DNA of 64,000 nt from assembly GCF_015278125.1 (NCBI RefSeq), contig NZ_JADILO010000001.1, positions 310,001 through 374,000 on the forward strand. Direction: 5' to 3'. The first letter of the stretch is position 1. Every line of letters begins with the position of its first letter. The stretch is from Vibrio fluminensis (GTDB lineage Bacteria; Pseudomonadota; Gammaproteobacteria; Enterobacterales; Vibrionaceae). Positions 26,159 through 34,516 of this stretch are shown in pieces. The position numbers and the translations under genes are program-made. The notes beneath the pieces were generated by a model, which was not told where the DNA came from, did not search any database, and was given only the letters and a program-made list of their open reading frames with translations.

Positions 26159-27040
26159 TTAGGAGAGTTTTGGAATCTCTTGGATCAAATACTGTATCAG
26201 TTCGCGACTGGCATAATTGAGGGTTCGTGGCTGAGGATAAAGCAGATAACCGTGTTCAGTTTTGGCGCTAACTTCTGGTAAAATACGGCAAAGTTCGCCA
26301 TTTTCTAGCTCTTTCGCGACTAATATTTTAGGTAAAAAAGCAATGCCACGTCCTGAAAGTGTGGCATCTTTAAGAAAAGCGATACTGTTCGAAACCAAAG
26401 GCGAATTAACTTTCACCTTACCCTCAACAAATTGCCAGAGATCATCAATCTCACCACTCGGCCAGCGAAAACATAACGCGGTATGCTCAATTAACTGGTG
26501 CACATCTTCTGGCCAACGTTTTAACTGAAGATATTTTGGTGATGCGACTAAACAGCGATCTAACGGTAATATCTGGCGAGCAATCAAGTCTGAATCAATC
26601 AGCTCCCCACCGTGAAATGCGATATCGAGCCCCTGCTGGTACATATCAATAAAGCCATTTTGGATAACTCGTACATCCAATTCGACTTCGGGATGAAGAT
26701 CTAAAAACGTAAACAAAATCGGCTGCAGCAGCTCATGAGTCTCAGACAAAATACCGAGTTTTATTTTGCCTTTGATCAGCGTATCGGCTTGGGTAATCGC
26801 TTGATTGGCGTTGTCGAACAACGCTAAAGCTTGAAGAATCTCTTGGTAGTAAATTTCACCATGATTGGTGAGGGATAGGCTTCGAGTCGTGCGATGAAAC
26901 AGTGAGGTGTGGAGTTGTGTTTCTAACTCATTAATTCGACGACTCACATTCGCGCGGGGAACATCAAGAGCGTTGGCTGCCGCAGTAAAACTGCCCAACT
27001 CCACCACTTTGACAAATAGTTTTAGATCTTCAATTTTCAC
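26159..27040 (-). CDS. LysR-family transcriptional regulator next to the RND operon
   Basis: Regulator of 293 residues. The winged helix-turn-helix spans 1-65 with ELGSFTAAANALDVPRANVSRRINELE, followed by a linker helix and a periplasmic-binding-protein-like effector domain of the CrgA/AaeR-type LysR group. The start is GTG 27040 with AGGGA seven bases upstream. It lies 96 bases upstream of the efflux operon in the same direction, so it is more likely a separate unit controlling that operon than its first gene. The effector is unknown. Confidence 0.88.
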   Translation of the reverse strand: MKIEDLKLFVKVVELGSFTAAANALDVPRANVSRRINELETQLHTSLFHRTTRSLSLTNHGEIYYQEILQALALFDNANQAITQADTLIKGKIKLGILSETHELLQPILFTFLDLHPEVELDVRVIQNGFIDMYQQGLDIAFHGGELIDSDLIARQILPLDRCLVASPKYLQLKRWPEDVHQLIEHTALCFRWPSGEIDDLWQFVEGKVKVNSPLVSNSIAFLKDATLSGRGIAFLPKILVAKELENGELCRILPEVSAKTEHGYLLYPQPRTLNYASRELIQYLIQEIPKLS

Positions 27041-27096
27041 ACGCGTATCCCTATCGGTCTCGATAGGGCATATTGTAGAGAATCTAGTCTGTGGTA

Positions 27097-27705
27097 CTAG
27101 CTGATTTCGTCACTAAAGGTCAAATTTTTGAAATAATACTCTTTATCCCTAGCCGAAATGTCTCTTAGCACTCGGCATGGGTTGCCCACTGCAACAACAT
27201 TCGCAGGAATATCTTTGGTCACCACACTACCAGCACCAATGACACTATTTTCACCCACCGTTACGCCAGGCAGTACCACGACATTGGCACCGATCCAAAC
27301 ATTATCTTCAATTGTAATTGGAATATTGAACTGTGCGACGTTGCGTCGCCTGTCAGGATCGACTGGATGACCTGCGGTAGTCAGAACCACGTTGGGGCCA
27401 AACATCACGTGGTTACCAATGGTGATTGTCGTATCATCCACTAAGGTCAGGTTGAAGTTCGCGTAAAAATTGTCGCCGATATAAGTGTGTCTACCCCAGT
27501 TCGCTCGCAATGGTGGTTCGATATAACACGCTTTGCCCACGCTGCCTAATAAAGTGCGTAAAAGCTCATCTCGCTGTGCAAACTGACTTGGTCGACAGTG
27601 ATTAAAATCATAAAGTGTTTCTAGACATGCTTGCTGCTCAGCAATCAGGGATTGGTCATCACAATAGTACACTTGACTGGTGTGCATTTTATCGCGAACA
27701 CTCAT
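27097..27705 (-). CDS. Sugar O-acetyltransferase, maltose/galactoside acetyltransferase family
   Basis: Left-handed beta-helix acetyltransferase of 202 residues that transfers acetyl from acetyl-CoA to sugars. It has the N-terminal Mac domain (DQSLIAEQQACLETLYDFN), the active-site His in TTAGHPVDPDRR, and hexapeptide repeats running through IEDNVWIGANVVVLPGVTVGENSVIGAGSVVTKDIPANVVAVGNPCRVLR. These are the landmarks of Maa/LacA. Length is slightly above the usual 185. It is cotranscribed or adjacent to the GNAT on the same strand with a 36-base gap. Its physiological role is probably detoxification of non-metabolised sugars. Confidence 0.9.
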   Translation of the reverse strand: MSVRDKMHTSQVYYCDDQSLIAEQQACLETLYDFNHCRPSQFAQRDELLRTLLGSVGKACYIEPPLRANWGRHTYIGDNFYANFNLTLVDDTTITIGNHVMFGPNVVLTTAGHPVDPDRRRNVAQFNIPITIEDNVWIGANVVVLPGVTVGENSVIGAGSVVTKDIPANVVAVGNPCRVLRDISARDKEYYFKNLTFSDEIS

Positions 27706-27741
27706 ATCCTTACCTCGTCATTCAATAATCACAGTAGTGCG

Positions 27742-28311
27742 TTAAATCAATGTACCGAGTTGTGTACCCGATATCACGGTCTGCCTATCGATCTTATATA
27801 AACAGTGCCGTTGCAATTCATGACCATCTGGTAATTTAGGGTGGTCGAAATCAAGCCGCGTATTTATCATACCGAGACGTTTCATCACCATTTGAGAAGG
27901 GATATTACTGAGAGCAGTAAAGGAATAGACCTCTTCCACTCCGAGGACGAAAAATGCATAGCGCAGTGCTTGATCAGCTGCTTCGGTTGCGTAGCCTTTG
28001 TGCCAATATCTTTCGTTTATTCGCCAGCCAATCTCCATGAGCGGCGCGCCTGGAATACCACTTTCGCCATCGAGCGTATTTAAGCCAACAAAACCAATAA
28101 ACTCACCGGTATTTTTCAACTCTACAGCCCAAAAACCCCAACCATTAATATCAATCAATGCGCGACATCTATCCGCAAGTTGATCGCTGTCGCTTTCATT
28201 AAGGGTACTAGGGAAATACTTCATCACGTCAGGATTAGCGCACATGCGAGCAAAATAAGGGTAATCCTTATCTTCCCATTGCCGAAGTATTAATCTTTTG
28301 GTCTCTAACAT
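27742..28311 (-). CDS. GNAT acetyltransferase, RimJ/RimL type
   Basis: Ribosomal-protein-type N-acetyltransferase of about 189 residues. It begins METKRLILRQW-like (MLETKRLILRQW), a hallmark of the RimJ/RimL group. It continues with the CoA-binding RYWHKGYATEAADQALRYAF and the closing ALSNIPSQMVMKRLGM segment. I use ATG 28311, which follows GAGG, rather than the ATG ten codons upstream. The substrate is unknown; members acetylate ribosomal proteins, spermidine or antibiotics. Confidence 0.87.
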   Translation of the reverse strand: MLETKRLILRQWEDKDYPYFARMCANPDVMKYFPSTLNESDSDQLADRCRALIDINGWGFWAVELKNTGEFIGFVGLNTLDGESGIPGAPLMEIGWRINERYWHKGYATEAADQALRYAFFVLGVEEVYSFTALSNIPSQMVMKRLGMINTRLDFDHPKLPDGHELQRHCLYKIDRQTVISGTQLGTLI

Positions 28312-28576
28312 GATGCCTCGTGATTTCACCTGCCGTGACATTCGTCAATTCGATACAAGCGAATTGAAAGTTCAACGCATGGCATAATAGTACCAGTTTT
28401 AGCAACTCAATATTTACCCTAATATTAGATTTGAACCGAGAAATTGCTCACTAGATAATACGCTTTTTATTAAGAGTATGTCCTTAATATCTCAAGCCGC
28501 GATTTTTAGTGAGATTAATCTGCTTTACAAGCAAGACAATGACTTAAAGATGAAAAGTGCTAGCATCGGGTAAGGC

Positions 28577-29266
28577 TTAGATACCCACCCATCGAAAAGA
28601 ACGCTGCAAAAAATCGACGGCTTCTTTTTCGATTATCCTGCCATGAGCGAGAATAATACGTTCTGGCTGCCAAGCAATTATCGTCGCGATATGCTTTCTC
28701 GCTAACGGTTTATTCAACATGAATGTTAATCGCCAATCTAACGGCATCTTCCCTTCCGGCGCTAAAATGCCAATCGCTTTAGCGATATTACGCTGCAATG
28801 GTTTAAAGTGCTGCGGATCGAAGTTTTCAATTAAATCCGTCACGATCAAGGTTTGGCTTTTTCTATGCCAGAAAACACTCTCTTCCATTACCGAAGAACC
28901 GGTAAAAAGCAAATGTTCGATTTCGTCTTGCCACGGAAATAAAGCCGATTGCGCCAAACAGTTTTCAAACTTTAGGTCTTGACGTTTATTTACGACTTGC
29001 GCAGTACCGTATGTCAAAGCTTGAGGATAAGCATCTTGCCACTGCTTGATAAATAAGTGATGTAAACTATTCGGGGCAATAAGGTAACGAACATTACCGA
29101 GAGATTCAACTTGCTGTTGGACTTCCTCATTTAGCTCTATCGGGCTATGAACCCACAAGTCACCACTCACAAGACGAATCACCGTCATACGTGTTGAAAA
29201 AGGAAAACTGAGAAAAGAGACATTCCCGCCATCAAATATCCATATGTTCGGTTGAACCTCAATCAT
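28577..29266 (-). CDS. DUF4336 family protein, metallo-beta-lactamase-like fold
   Basis: Protein of 229 residues matching the DUF4336 pattern: WIFDGGNVSF, then TRMTVIRLVSGDLWVHSPIELN, NSLHHLFIKQW, LIVTDLIENF and a C-terminal WQPERIILAHGRII. These strand-helix repeats and the HHLF and AHG motifs fit a metallo-beta-lactamase-like fold with a reduced metal site. The start at 29266 follows AAGGAG. The LysR gene stands 75 bases upstream on the same strand. The biochemical function of the family is not established. Confidence 0.85.
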   Translation of the reverse strand: MIEVQPNIWIFDGGNVSFLSFPFSTRMTVIRLVSGDLWVHSPIELNEEVQQQVESLGNVRYLIAPNSLHHLFIKQWQDAYPQALTYGTAQVVNKRQDLKFENCLAQSALFPWQDEIEHLLFTGSSVMEESVFWHRKSQTLIVTDLIENFDPQHFKPLQRNIAKAIGILAPEGKMPLDWRLTFMLNKPLARKHIATIIAWQPERIILAHGRIIEKEAVDFLQRSFRWVGI

Positions 29267-29341
29267 TTTGCTCTCCTTTTCATTATGCAATCACAACTAC
29301 TATACCCAAGTAACCTCAAGTAAAACTAAAACAAACACACA

Positions 29342-30283
29342 TTAAGCGAGTTTCCACTGATATTTTTGCGCCAACCCCTCTAAACGCAGTAGTTCTTGCT
29401 CAAACAAGCGTTGCAACCATAGGAGTAAATCCGTCGCAATGTCACTTTGTTGAGGAAGATAAGCAAAATATTGCCAAGGACTATTACGCACAGGCGCATT
29501 TTGGGGAGTGCGTAAAAACCCTCGCTCAAGCTCTGGTAGTACCAAGAGTAAATCTGTCACGGTTGCCCCATGCCCTGCCAAGCTCGCGCTAATAGCAAGG
29601 TCAAGACTAATGAACGAGGTGTCTCGGCTTGGTTTCACTGCTATATCTTCATCTTGTGACAACCATGCTCGCCAATCTAAATGATCATCCGTAGCGTGCA
29701 GCCTCGGCATTTCTAGCACTTCCTTGATACTCTTGAATGTTTGAACATCACTTGGGGCATAGATGGGCGCCATATATTCATCGCGAAGAAATGTTGCTTT
29801 AGGATGACCTCGATATAACTCTGGTTGCCGCGTATTTATTATGGCTACATCGCTATTCTCATGGGAGAGATCCCAATCTCCCTCAATCAAAGGAATAATC
29901 ACTATCTCATAGTCAGGGTAACGTTCATTTAACTCTCGAACTCGTGGGATCAAAATACGCGTAGCAAAACTGATGGCACTTTTAATCACCAAACGTTTTT
30001 TCTCTGGCAGTGACCACTTCTCTAACAATGCTTGTAACTCTATGTAGTTACTGCGCAACACTTCAAATAACGCCTTGCCCCGCTCTGTCAACTCAATCGA
30101 GCGATGTTTACGAACGATCAATTGCGAGTTTATTTCTTCTTCAAGCGTTTTGATCTGACGACTCACGGCACTTTGCGTCACATTAAGCTCGTGGGCTGCG
30201 AGTGTAAAACTGAGCAAACGAGCAACCGATTCAAACACTTTCAGGCTGTTGTGACTAAATGGAAGTTGAGGATAAGGTTTCAT
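29342..30283 (-). CDS. LysR-family regulator, GcvA-like
   Basis: Regulator of 313 residues with an N-terminal helix-turn-helix (VARLLSFTLAAHELNVTQSAVSRQIKTLEEE), typical of the GcvA/AmpR group where LNVTQSAVSRQI is near invariant. A LysR substrate domain follows. It starts at ATG 30283, after GAGAGG, and is divergent from the MATE gene with about 125 bases between the starts. DUF4336 follows on the same strand. Control of the MATE pump, the DUF4336 gene or both is plausible. The effector is unknown. Confidence 0.87.
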   Translation of the reverse strand: MKPYPQLPFSHNSLKVFESVARLLSFTLAAHELNVTQSAVSRQIKTLEEEINSQLIVRKHRSIELTERGKALFEVLRSNYIELQALLEKWSLPEKKRLVIKSAISFATRILIPRVRELNERYPDYEIVIIPLIEGDWDLSHENSDVAIINTRQPELYRGHPKATFLRDEYMAPIYAPSDVQTFKSIKEVLEMPRLHATDDHLDWRAWLSQDEDIAVKPSRDTSFISLDLAISASLAGHGATVTDLLLVLPELERGFLRTPQNAPVRNSPWQYFAYLPQQSDIATDLLLWLQRLFEQELLRLEGLAQKYQWKLA

Positions 30284-30407
30284 AACACCTCTCGCATGAG
30301 TTGAAGTCATGCCATGATGACATATTTATCATTTGATAGAGAAGTCATTTAAGCGTTTAATTAGGCTAATCTTTATTCTTACTTTTAATACAACGACTTC
30401 GCCACTT

Positions 30408-31739
30408 ATGAGAAAAATTCTCTCTTTAGCATTCCCTCTTATCATCTCTCAACTTATTGCTATGTCATTGGTTTTAACCGACGTTTGGATGATGTCGCGC
30501 ATAAGTATTGAAGCATTAGCGGCAGGTGGTTTAGGCGCCGCCATTTTCAGTTTTATTTTTATTATCGCTAGCAGCACCATAGGTTGCGTCGCTAACTTGG
30601 TCGCCATTGCCTATGGGCAACGAGTGGCTAGGCCTGAGTTCGGCAACCAACAAATCCGCTTTGCGATTAAGGGCGCTGTACTACTTGCAGTCATTCTCTC
30701 AGCACTATTAGTTACGAGCTTTTCATTTGCGCCACATTTATTGCGTTTAGCCCAGCAACCTGACATTGTCATCGCCCCAGCAATGGAGTACGTCAATGCA
30801 CTCAAGTGGACCATGTTGCCATCACTCTTTCTTTTGATTCTACGTGGTTTAACCAGCGCATTTGGTAACGTGCGTTCTATTCTAGTCATGTCAATTGCCA
30901 ATATATTTCTGAACATACCAATCAGTTACCTTTTAGCGTTTAGCTTTAATTTTGGTTTAAGTGGTCTCGGAGCAGGTACTGCACTTTCCTCACTGATCGT
31001 CTCTATTGGTTATGGGTATTGGGTATTTAACCGTGCTGAGTTTGCTGAATTTGCTCCATGGAAAAATCGCCACGAGTATTCGCTATCACTAACTAAACCT
31101 TTACTCGCTATGGGCTTACCAATCGGCTTAGCTGCATTACTAGAACACGGCTTGATTTATGGTGGAACACTCATGGCTGGCACCGTAGGCGTCGCAGCAC
31201 TCGCTCTGCACCAGATTTTACTACAGTGTTTAAGCTTTACTTGGAACATTAACTTTGGCTTCTCACAAGCCGCGGCTATTTTAGTTGGACAGGACTTTGG
31301 CGCTGAAAACTATTCCGGCATCAAGCAGACCGCGATTCGTAGCTTTGGTATCACCACAGTGATTAGTATCGTGCTCTCGGGTGGCTTCATTTTATGGCCT
31401 GAGTTTATCGCTACCATTTTCCACCTTGATACACAGTTAACTGAACTATTGACCTCTGTAATCTGGGTGGTTGCTCTTGCTTTTGTGGTTGATGCTTGGC
31501 AACTTCTCGCGATTAACCTACTGCGTGGTATGAAAATTGTGATGGTGCCAACTGTAATGACCGCAATTGGCTATTGGGTATTTGGCATTCCTGCTGCTTG
31601 GTTGTTAATGAAAACCCATCAGCTAGGTGGCATCTGGGCTGGCATCGGCATCGGTTTAGCGGTAACAGGCGTACTACTGTTAGTACAACTGATGATTTCA
31701 ATACGAAAACAAAACAACAACGCTTTCTGTCTAAACTAA
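30408..31739 (+). CDS. MATE family efflux transporter
   Basis: Cation-antiporting multidrug and toxin extrusion pump of about 443 residues with twelve hydrophobic helices in two repeats. It begins MRKILSLAFPLIISQLIAMSLVLTDVWMM, where the proline-rich first helix is typical. GLGAGTALSSLI and GVAALALHQILLQCLSF are the duplicated family motifs. The start is uncertain: ATG 30408 fits homologues but has no good Shine-Dalgarno, and a TTG 25 codons upstream keeps the frame open. It is divergent from the GcvA-like LysR and closed by a strong terminator. The substrate is unknown. Confidence 0.87.
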   Translation: MRKILSLAFPLIISQLIAMSLVLTDVWMMSRISIEALAAGGLGAAIFSFIFIIASSTIGCVANLVAIAYGQRVARPEFGNQQIRFAIKGAVLLAVILSALLVTSFSFAPHLLRLAQQPDIVIAPAMEYVNALKWTMLPSLFLLILRGLTSAFGNVRSILVMSIANIFLNIPISYLLAFSFNFGLSGLGAGTALSSLIVSIGYGYWVFNRAEFAEFAPWKNRHEYSLSLTKPLLAMGLPIGLAALLEHGLIYGGTLMAGTVGVAALALHQILLQCLSFTWNINFGFSQAAAILVGQDFGAENYSGIKQTAIRSFGITTVISIVLSGGFILWPEFIATIFHLDTQLTELLTSVIWVVALAFVVDAWQLLAINLLRGMKIVMVPTVMTAIGYWVFGIPAAWLLMKTHQLGGIWAGIGIGLAVTGVLLLVQLMISIRKQNNNAFCLN

Positions 31740-31746
31740 CTACCTT

Positions 31747-31772
31747 GCGAGCCTTCATGGCTCGCTTTTTTT
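31747..31772 (+). terminator. Intrinsic terminator of the MATE gene
   Basis: GCGAGCC (31747-31753) and GGCTCGC (31759-31765) form a perfect 7-bp stem with a five-base loop, followed by seven T. Confidence 0.93.
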
Positions 31773-31812
31773 GCTTCATAATGGCAAGACTTCCGAACGC
31801 TGATATTTCCCA

Positions 31813-32265
31813 ATGAACAACACTGACATTGAATTTGAACACTTGATGCTTGAAATAAATGCCCAACGTTGGCACATGGTCGAGCGCTTTCTATTTAGCT
31901 ATTTTTGCATGCGAGAGAATTATTTATCAAAGTCTGGCACGCCAGACTGGCAAAAAGCTCGCGAAAATTGCCCTCGATCTATCACAATAAAAAGCATCAA
32001 ACATGCAGAGCTTGAGCCACTAGTGCCCTTAGCGGCGATTGTTGGTGAACTAAAACGTTATGAACGAGATGGAGAACTTTCAAAGCAAGCAGTAAAGAGA
32101 ATTATTAATAGCTTGCTGCACTATGTGGTGATATCCAAGCAAGAGAAGAATGAGCTTAAAAACGGAGCACTACAAGAATCAATGCCAAAGGAATGGTATC
32201 AATCTACTGATAGAGATCCGTATGCTCGCTTAAAAACGGTCCATATCACCATATTACAGCCGTAA
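31813..32265 (+). CDS. Hypothetical cytosolic protein, 150 residues
   Basis: Unrecognised soluble protein. It is charged and helix-rich, with an aromatic N-terminal helix (HMVERFLFSYFCMRENYL), a basic central part (SIKHAELEPLVPLAAIVGELKRYERDG) and a C-terminal tail with PKEWYQSTDRDPY. No signal peptide, membrane segment or metal motif is visible. There is no strong binding site before ATG 31813. It follows the MATE terminator and is convergent with the LacI-type gene, with five bases between the stops. Codon use is similar to its neighbours. Confidence 0.6.
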   Translation: MNNTDIEFEHLMLEINAQRWHMVERFLFSYFCMRENYLSKSGTPDWQKARENCPRSITIKSIKHAELEPLVPLAAIVGELKRYERDGELSKQAVKRIINSLLHYVVISKQEKNELKNGALQESMPKEWYQSTDRDPYARLKTVHITILQP

Positions 32266-32270
32266 GCCAT

Positions 32271-33275
32271 TTATTGATCACGACGAAAGTGAATTTTGGC
32301 CGCTATGTTGAAAGTTTCCGCTGGCCGACTTGGATCATTAAATAGGTCAAGAGCTATTTGACATAGCGTCATAGCGATGGACTCACTATCTTGCTCAATC
32401 GAGTCTATCTTAACCGGCAAGCAATCCAATATTGCATAGTTGTCAAAGGTTCCCAATCGAATCGTATCATTGAGTAATTGGTGCTCAGTGAGATAACGCA
32501 GCACCCCCTCCAATAACGAATAAGAAGCGGCAAACAATGCTTGTGGCGGTCGCCCTAATCGAGCCATTGCTTCTGCCATTGAGTCATAACCCGACTGAGG
32601 TTGGTAATCTCGGTTAAATACCATCGCCTCATTAAAAGTGACACCGACTTGCTCTAGCCCTGCTTGGTAACCTTCTAAGCGCTCTTGGCTTGGAGAAAGT
32701 AACCTCTGACCACCAATATAGACGCACTCATCAACACCTTGAATCATACGAGCCACCAGCTGTTTAGTCGCAGAATAAGCATCAGTTTTAACGTTAATAA
32801 ACTGGCTATTGTGAAATGTACGATCAAAGAAAATAACGGGCGTCGATTTTTTAATAGAGTAATAAAACTCTTCACTTGGCATTGCTGACGCCACTAACAA
32901 CATATCAACCTGGCGCTCCAGCAATCCTTGCACGACCTGTTTTTCCAATTCTTGCTCATCATTTGAGGAGGCAATCAATAGCTGATAACCATTTTCCCTT
33001 AGCAACTTCTCTAATGCTTTCGCTATGTTGGCAAAGCCCATATTGGCAAGATCAGGGATCACCAAACCCATGGTATAGGTCTTTTTTGATTTGAGTGCGC
33101 GCGCGTAAACGCTTGGCTTGTAATTATGCTGTCTAGCAATGCGCTGCACTTTCTCAACCGTCTCTTGGTTAATGCGATGTTTTTCTGCATGCCCGTTAAG
33201 CACAAAACTCACGGTAGATTTAGATACCCCAGCGAGTGCTGCGATATCGGCAAGTTTCAGTTTTTTCTGACTCAT
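32271..33275 (-). CDS. LacI-family repressor, sucrose/fructose type (ScrR/CscR-like)
   Basis: Repressor of 334 residues. The N-terminal LacI helix-turn-helix reads KLADIAALAGVSKSTVSFVLNG, followed by the hinge and RIARQHNYKPSVYARALKSKKTYTMGLVIPDL. The remainder is the periplasmic-binding-like sugar domain (KTDAYSATKQLVARMI, LFAASYSLLEGVLRYL). It is divergent from the fructokinase gene, whose leader holds a matching LacI-type operator, so it probably represses that gene. ScrR-like repressors respond to fructose or sucrose. No permease or sucrase is adjacent, so the inducer is inferred only. Confidence 0.88.
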   Translation of the reverse strand: MSQKKLKLADIAALAGVSKSTVSFVLNGHAEKHRINQETVEKVQRIARQHNYKPSVYARALKSKKTYTMGLVIPDLANMGFANIAKALEKLLRENGYQLLIASSNDEQELEKQVVQGLLERQVDMLLVASAMPSEEFYYSIKKSTPVIFFDRTFHNSQFINVKTDAYSATKQLVARMIQGVDECVYIGGQRLLSPSQERLEGYQAGLEQVGVTFNEAMVFNRDYQPQSGYDSMAEAMARLGRPPQALFAASYSLLEGVLRYLTEHQLLNDTIRLGTFDNYAILDCLPVKIDSIEQDSESIAMTLCQIALDLFNDPSRPAETFNIAAKIHFRRDQ

Positions 33276-33450
33276 TCTAGATCCATATGAGTGTAGTTAA
33301 GGTTGCGCACTGAGGATGCTAATGCTACCTGCTTAACGCATTGCTGTCAGTCATATTAAAATTTTCCCAAACGACTCGATGATCGTTAAAGATCGCTTTC
33401 GATCACACTTTTAAGCAAATTTCATTGCTGACTCAACAAGGTGATTGATC

Positions 33451-33468
33451 TGCTAAACCGTTTTAGCA
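33451..33468. promoter_or_regulatory. LacI-type operator upstream of the fructokinase gene
   Basis: TGCTAAACCGTTTTAGCA is an 18-bp palindrome with a central CG and one mismatched pair, the standard form of a LacI-family operator. It lies about 45 bases upstream of the ATG at 33513, where a repressor would block transcription. It belongs to the divergent promoter of the repressor and fructokinase genes. Confidence 0.75.
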
Positions 33469-33512
33469 ATCATATCAGCAAAGTGAAATTTAACCAATTT
33501 AAGGTACAAAAC

Positions 33513-34433
33513 ATGAGCAAAGTATGGCTAACTGGCGACGCGGTTGTTGACCTGATTCCGGATACAGAATCCACCTATCTGAAATGCCCTGGTGGCGCGC
33601 CAGCTAACGTTGCAGTAGCGATCGCTCGCCTTGGTGGTAATGCGGCTTTCTTTGGCCGCGTTGGTCAAGATCCACTAGGTCGTTTTATGAAACACACTCT
33701 CAATGCGGAAAAAGTAAATACCGACGCCATGCTGCTTGATGACGCACATCGCACATCCACTGTCATTGTCGACTTAGATGACTCCGGCGAGCGCAGCTTC
33801 ACTTTTATGGTAAAACCAAGTGCTGACCAATTCTTAGAGCTTGCTGACGTGCCAAACTTTGCTCAAGGTGAATGGCTACACGTATGTTCTATCGCTCTTG
33901 CGAATGAGCCAAGCCGCAGTACAACACTTGAAGCAATGCGCTTAATTAAACAAGCAGGTGGTTTTGTTAGCTTCGATCCAAACCTACGTGAAGAAGTGTG
34001 GGCAAATCCTGAAGAGCTGATCCCTGTCGCTCGCCAAGCGATCGCTTTAGCGGATGTAGTTAAGTTTTCCGACGATGAACTGATGCATCTCACTCAAACC
34101 TCTTCTTTAGAACAAGGTTTAACTGCGCTAAACGAGTTTAACAATACGCTTGTGCTTGTGACTCAAGGCGCGAAAGGTGCACTAGTAATCTTTGATGGCA
34201 AGCAAGAGCTAATTTCGGGTCAAGCAGTGAAGCCAGTAGATACTACCGGTGCAGGCGACGCTTTTGTCGGAGGCTTGCTAGCAAAGCTAGCTCAACACTT
34301 AGAATGGCAAAATGAAGATGTTATTCGCCAAGCAGTAAGTTGGGCAAATGGCTGCGGTGCACTAGCTACAACGCAAAAAGGTGCCATGACCGCCCTTCCA
34401 ACGGAAATACAACTGATGGAATATATCAACTAG
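33513..34433 (+). CDS. scrK: Fructokinase, PfkB family
   Basis: Phosphorylates fructose to fructose-6-phosphate with ATP. This 306-residue ribokinase-fold protein has the N-terminal PfkB signature LKCPGGAPANVAVAIARLGG at about residues 24-43 and the catalytic anion hole DTTGAGDAFVGGLLAKL near 250, with the catalytic Asp in GAGD. It resembles the Vibrio sucrose-operon fructokinase (CscK/ScrK). The start 33513 has AAGGT nine bases upstream; the frame continues upstream through the operator and is not coding. It stands without scrA or scrB neighbours and is ended by a terminator. Confidence 0.87.
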   Translation: MSKVWLTGDAVVDLIPDTESTYLKCPGGAPANVAVAIARLGGNAAFFGRVGQDPLGRFMKHTLNAEKVNTDAMLLDDAHRTSTVIVDLDDSGERSFTFMVKPSADQFLELADVPNFAQGEWLHVCSIALANEPSRSTTLEAMRLIKQAGGFVSFDPNLREEVWANPEELIPVARQAIALADVVKFSDDELMHLTQTSSLEQGLTALNEFNNTLVLVTQGAKGALVIFDGKQELISGQAVKPVDTTGAGDAFVGGLLAKLAQHLEWQNEDVIRQAVSWANGCGALATTQKGAMTALPTEIQLMEYIN

Positions 34434-34453
34434 GGCGAAAAAATAGTTAAAAA

Positions 34454-34487
34454 AAATCCCAATCATCCAGTATTGAGATTGGGATTT
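34454..34487. terminator. Bidirectional terminator after the fructokinase gene
   Basis: A perfect 11-bp stem (34454-34464 with 34477-34487) around a 12-base loop has an A run on the left and T-rich bases on the right. It terminates the fructokinase transcript and that of the convergent lipoprotein gene. Confidence 0.88.
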
Positions 34488-34516
34488 CTTATTTTCAAGG
34501 GCTGTAAATCAGCTCA

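Noticed and set aside
30333..30407. A longer MATE protein starting at TTG 30333
   Set aside because: The extra 25 residues lack a binding site and do not fit the known start of the family; kept only as an alternative.
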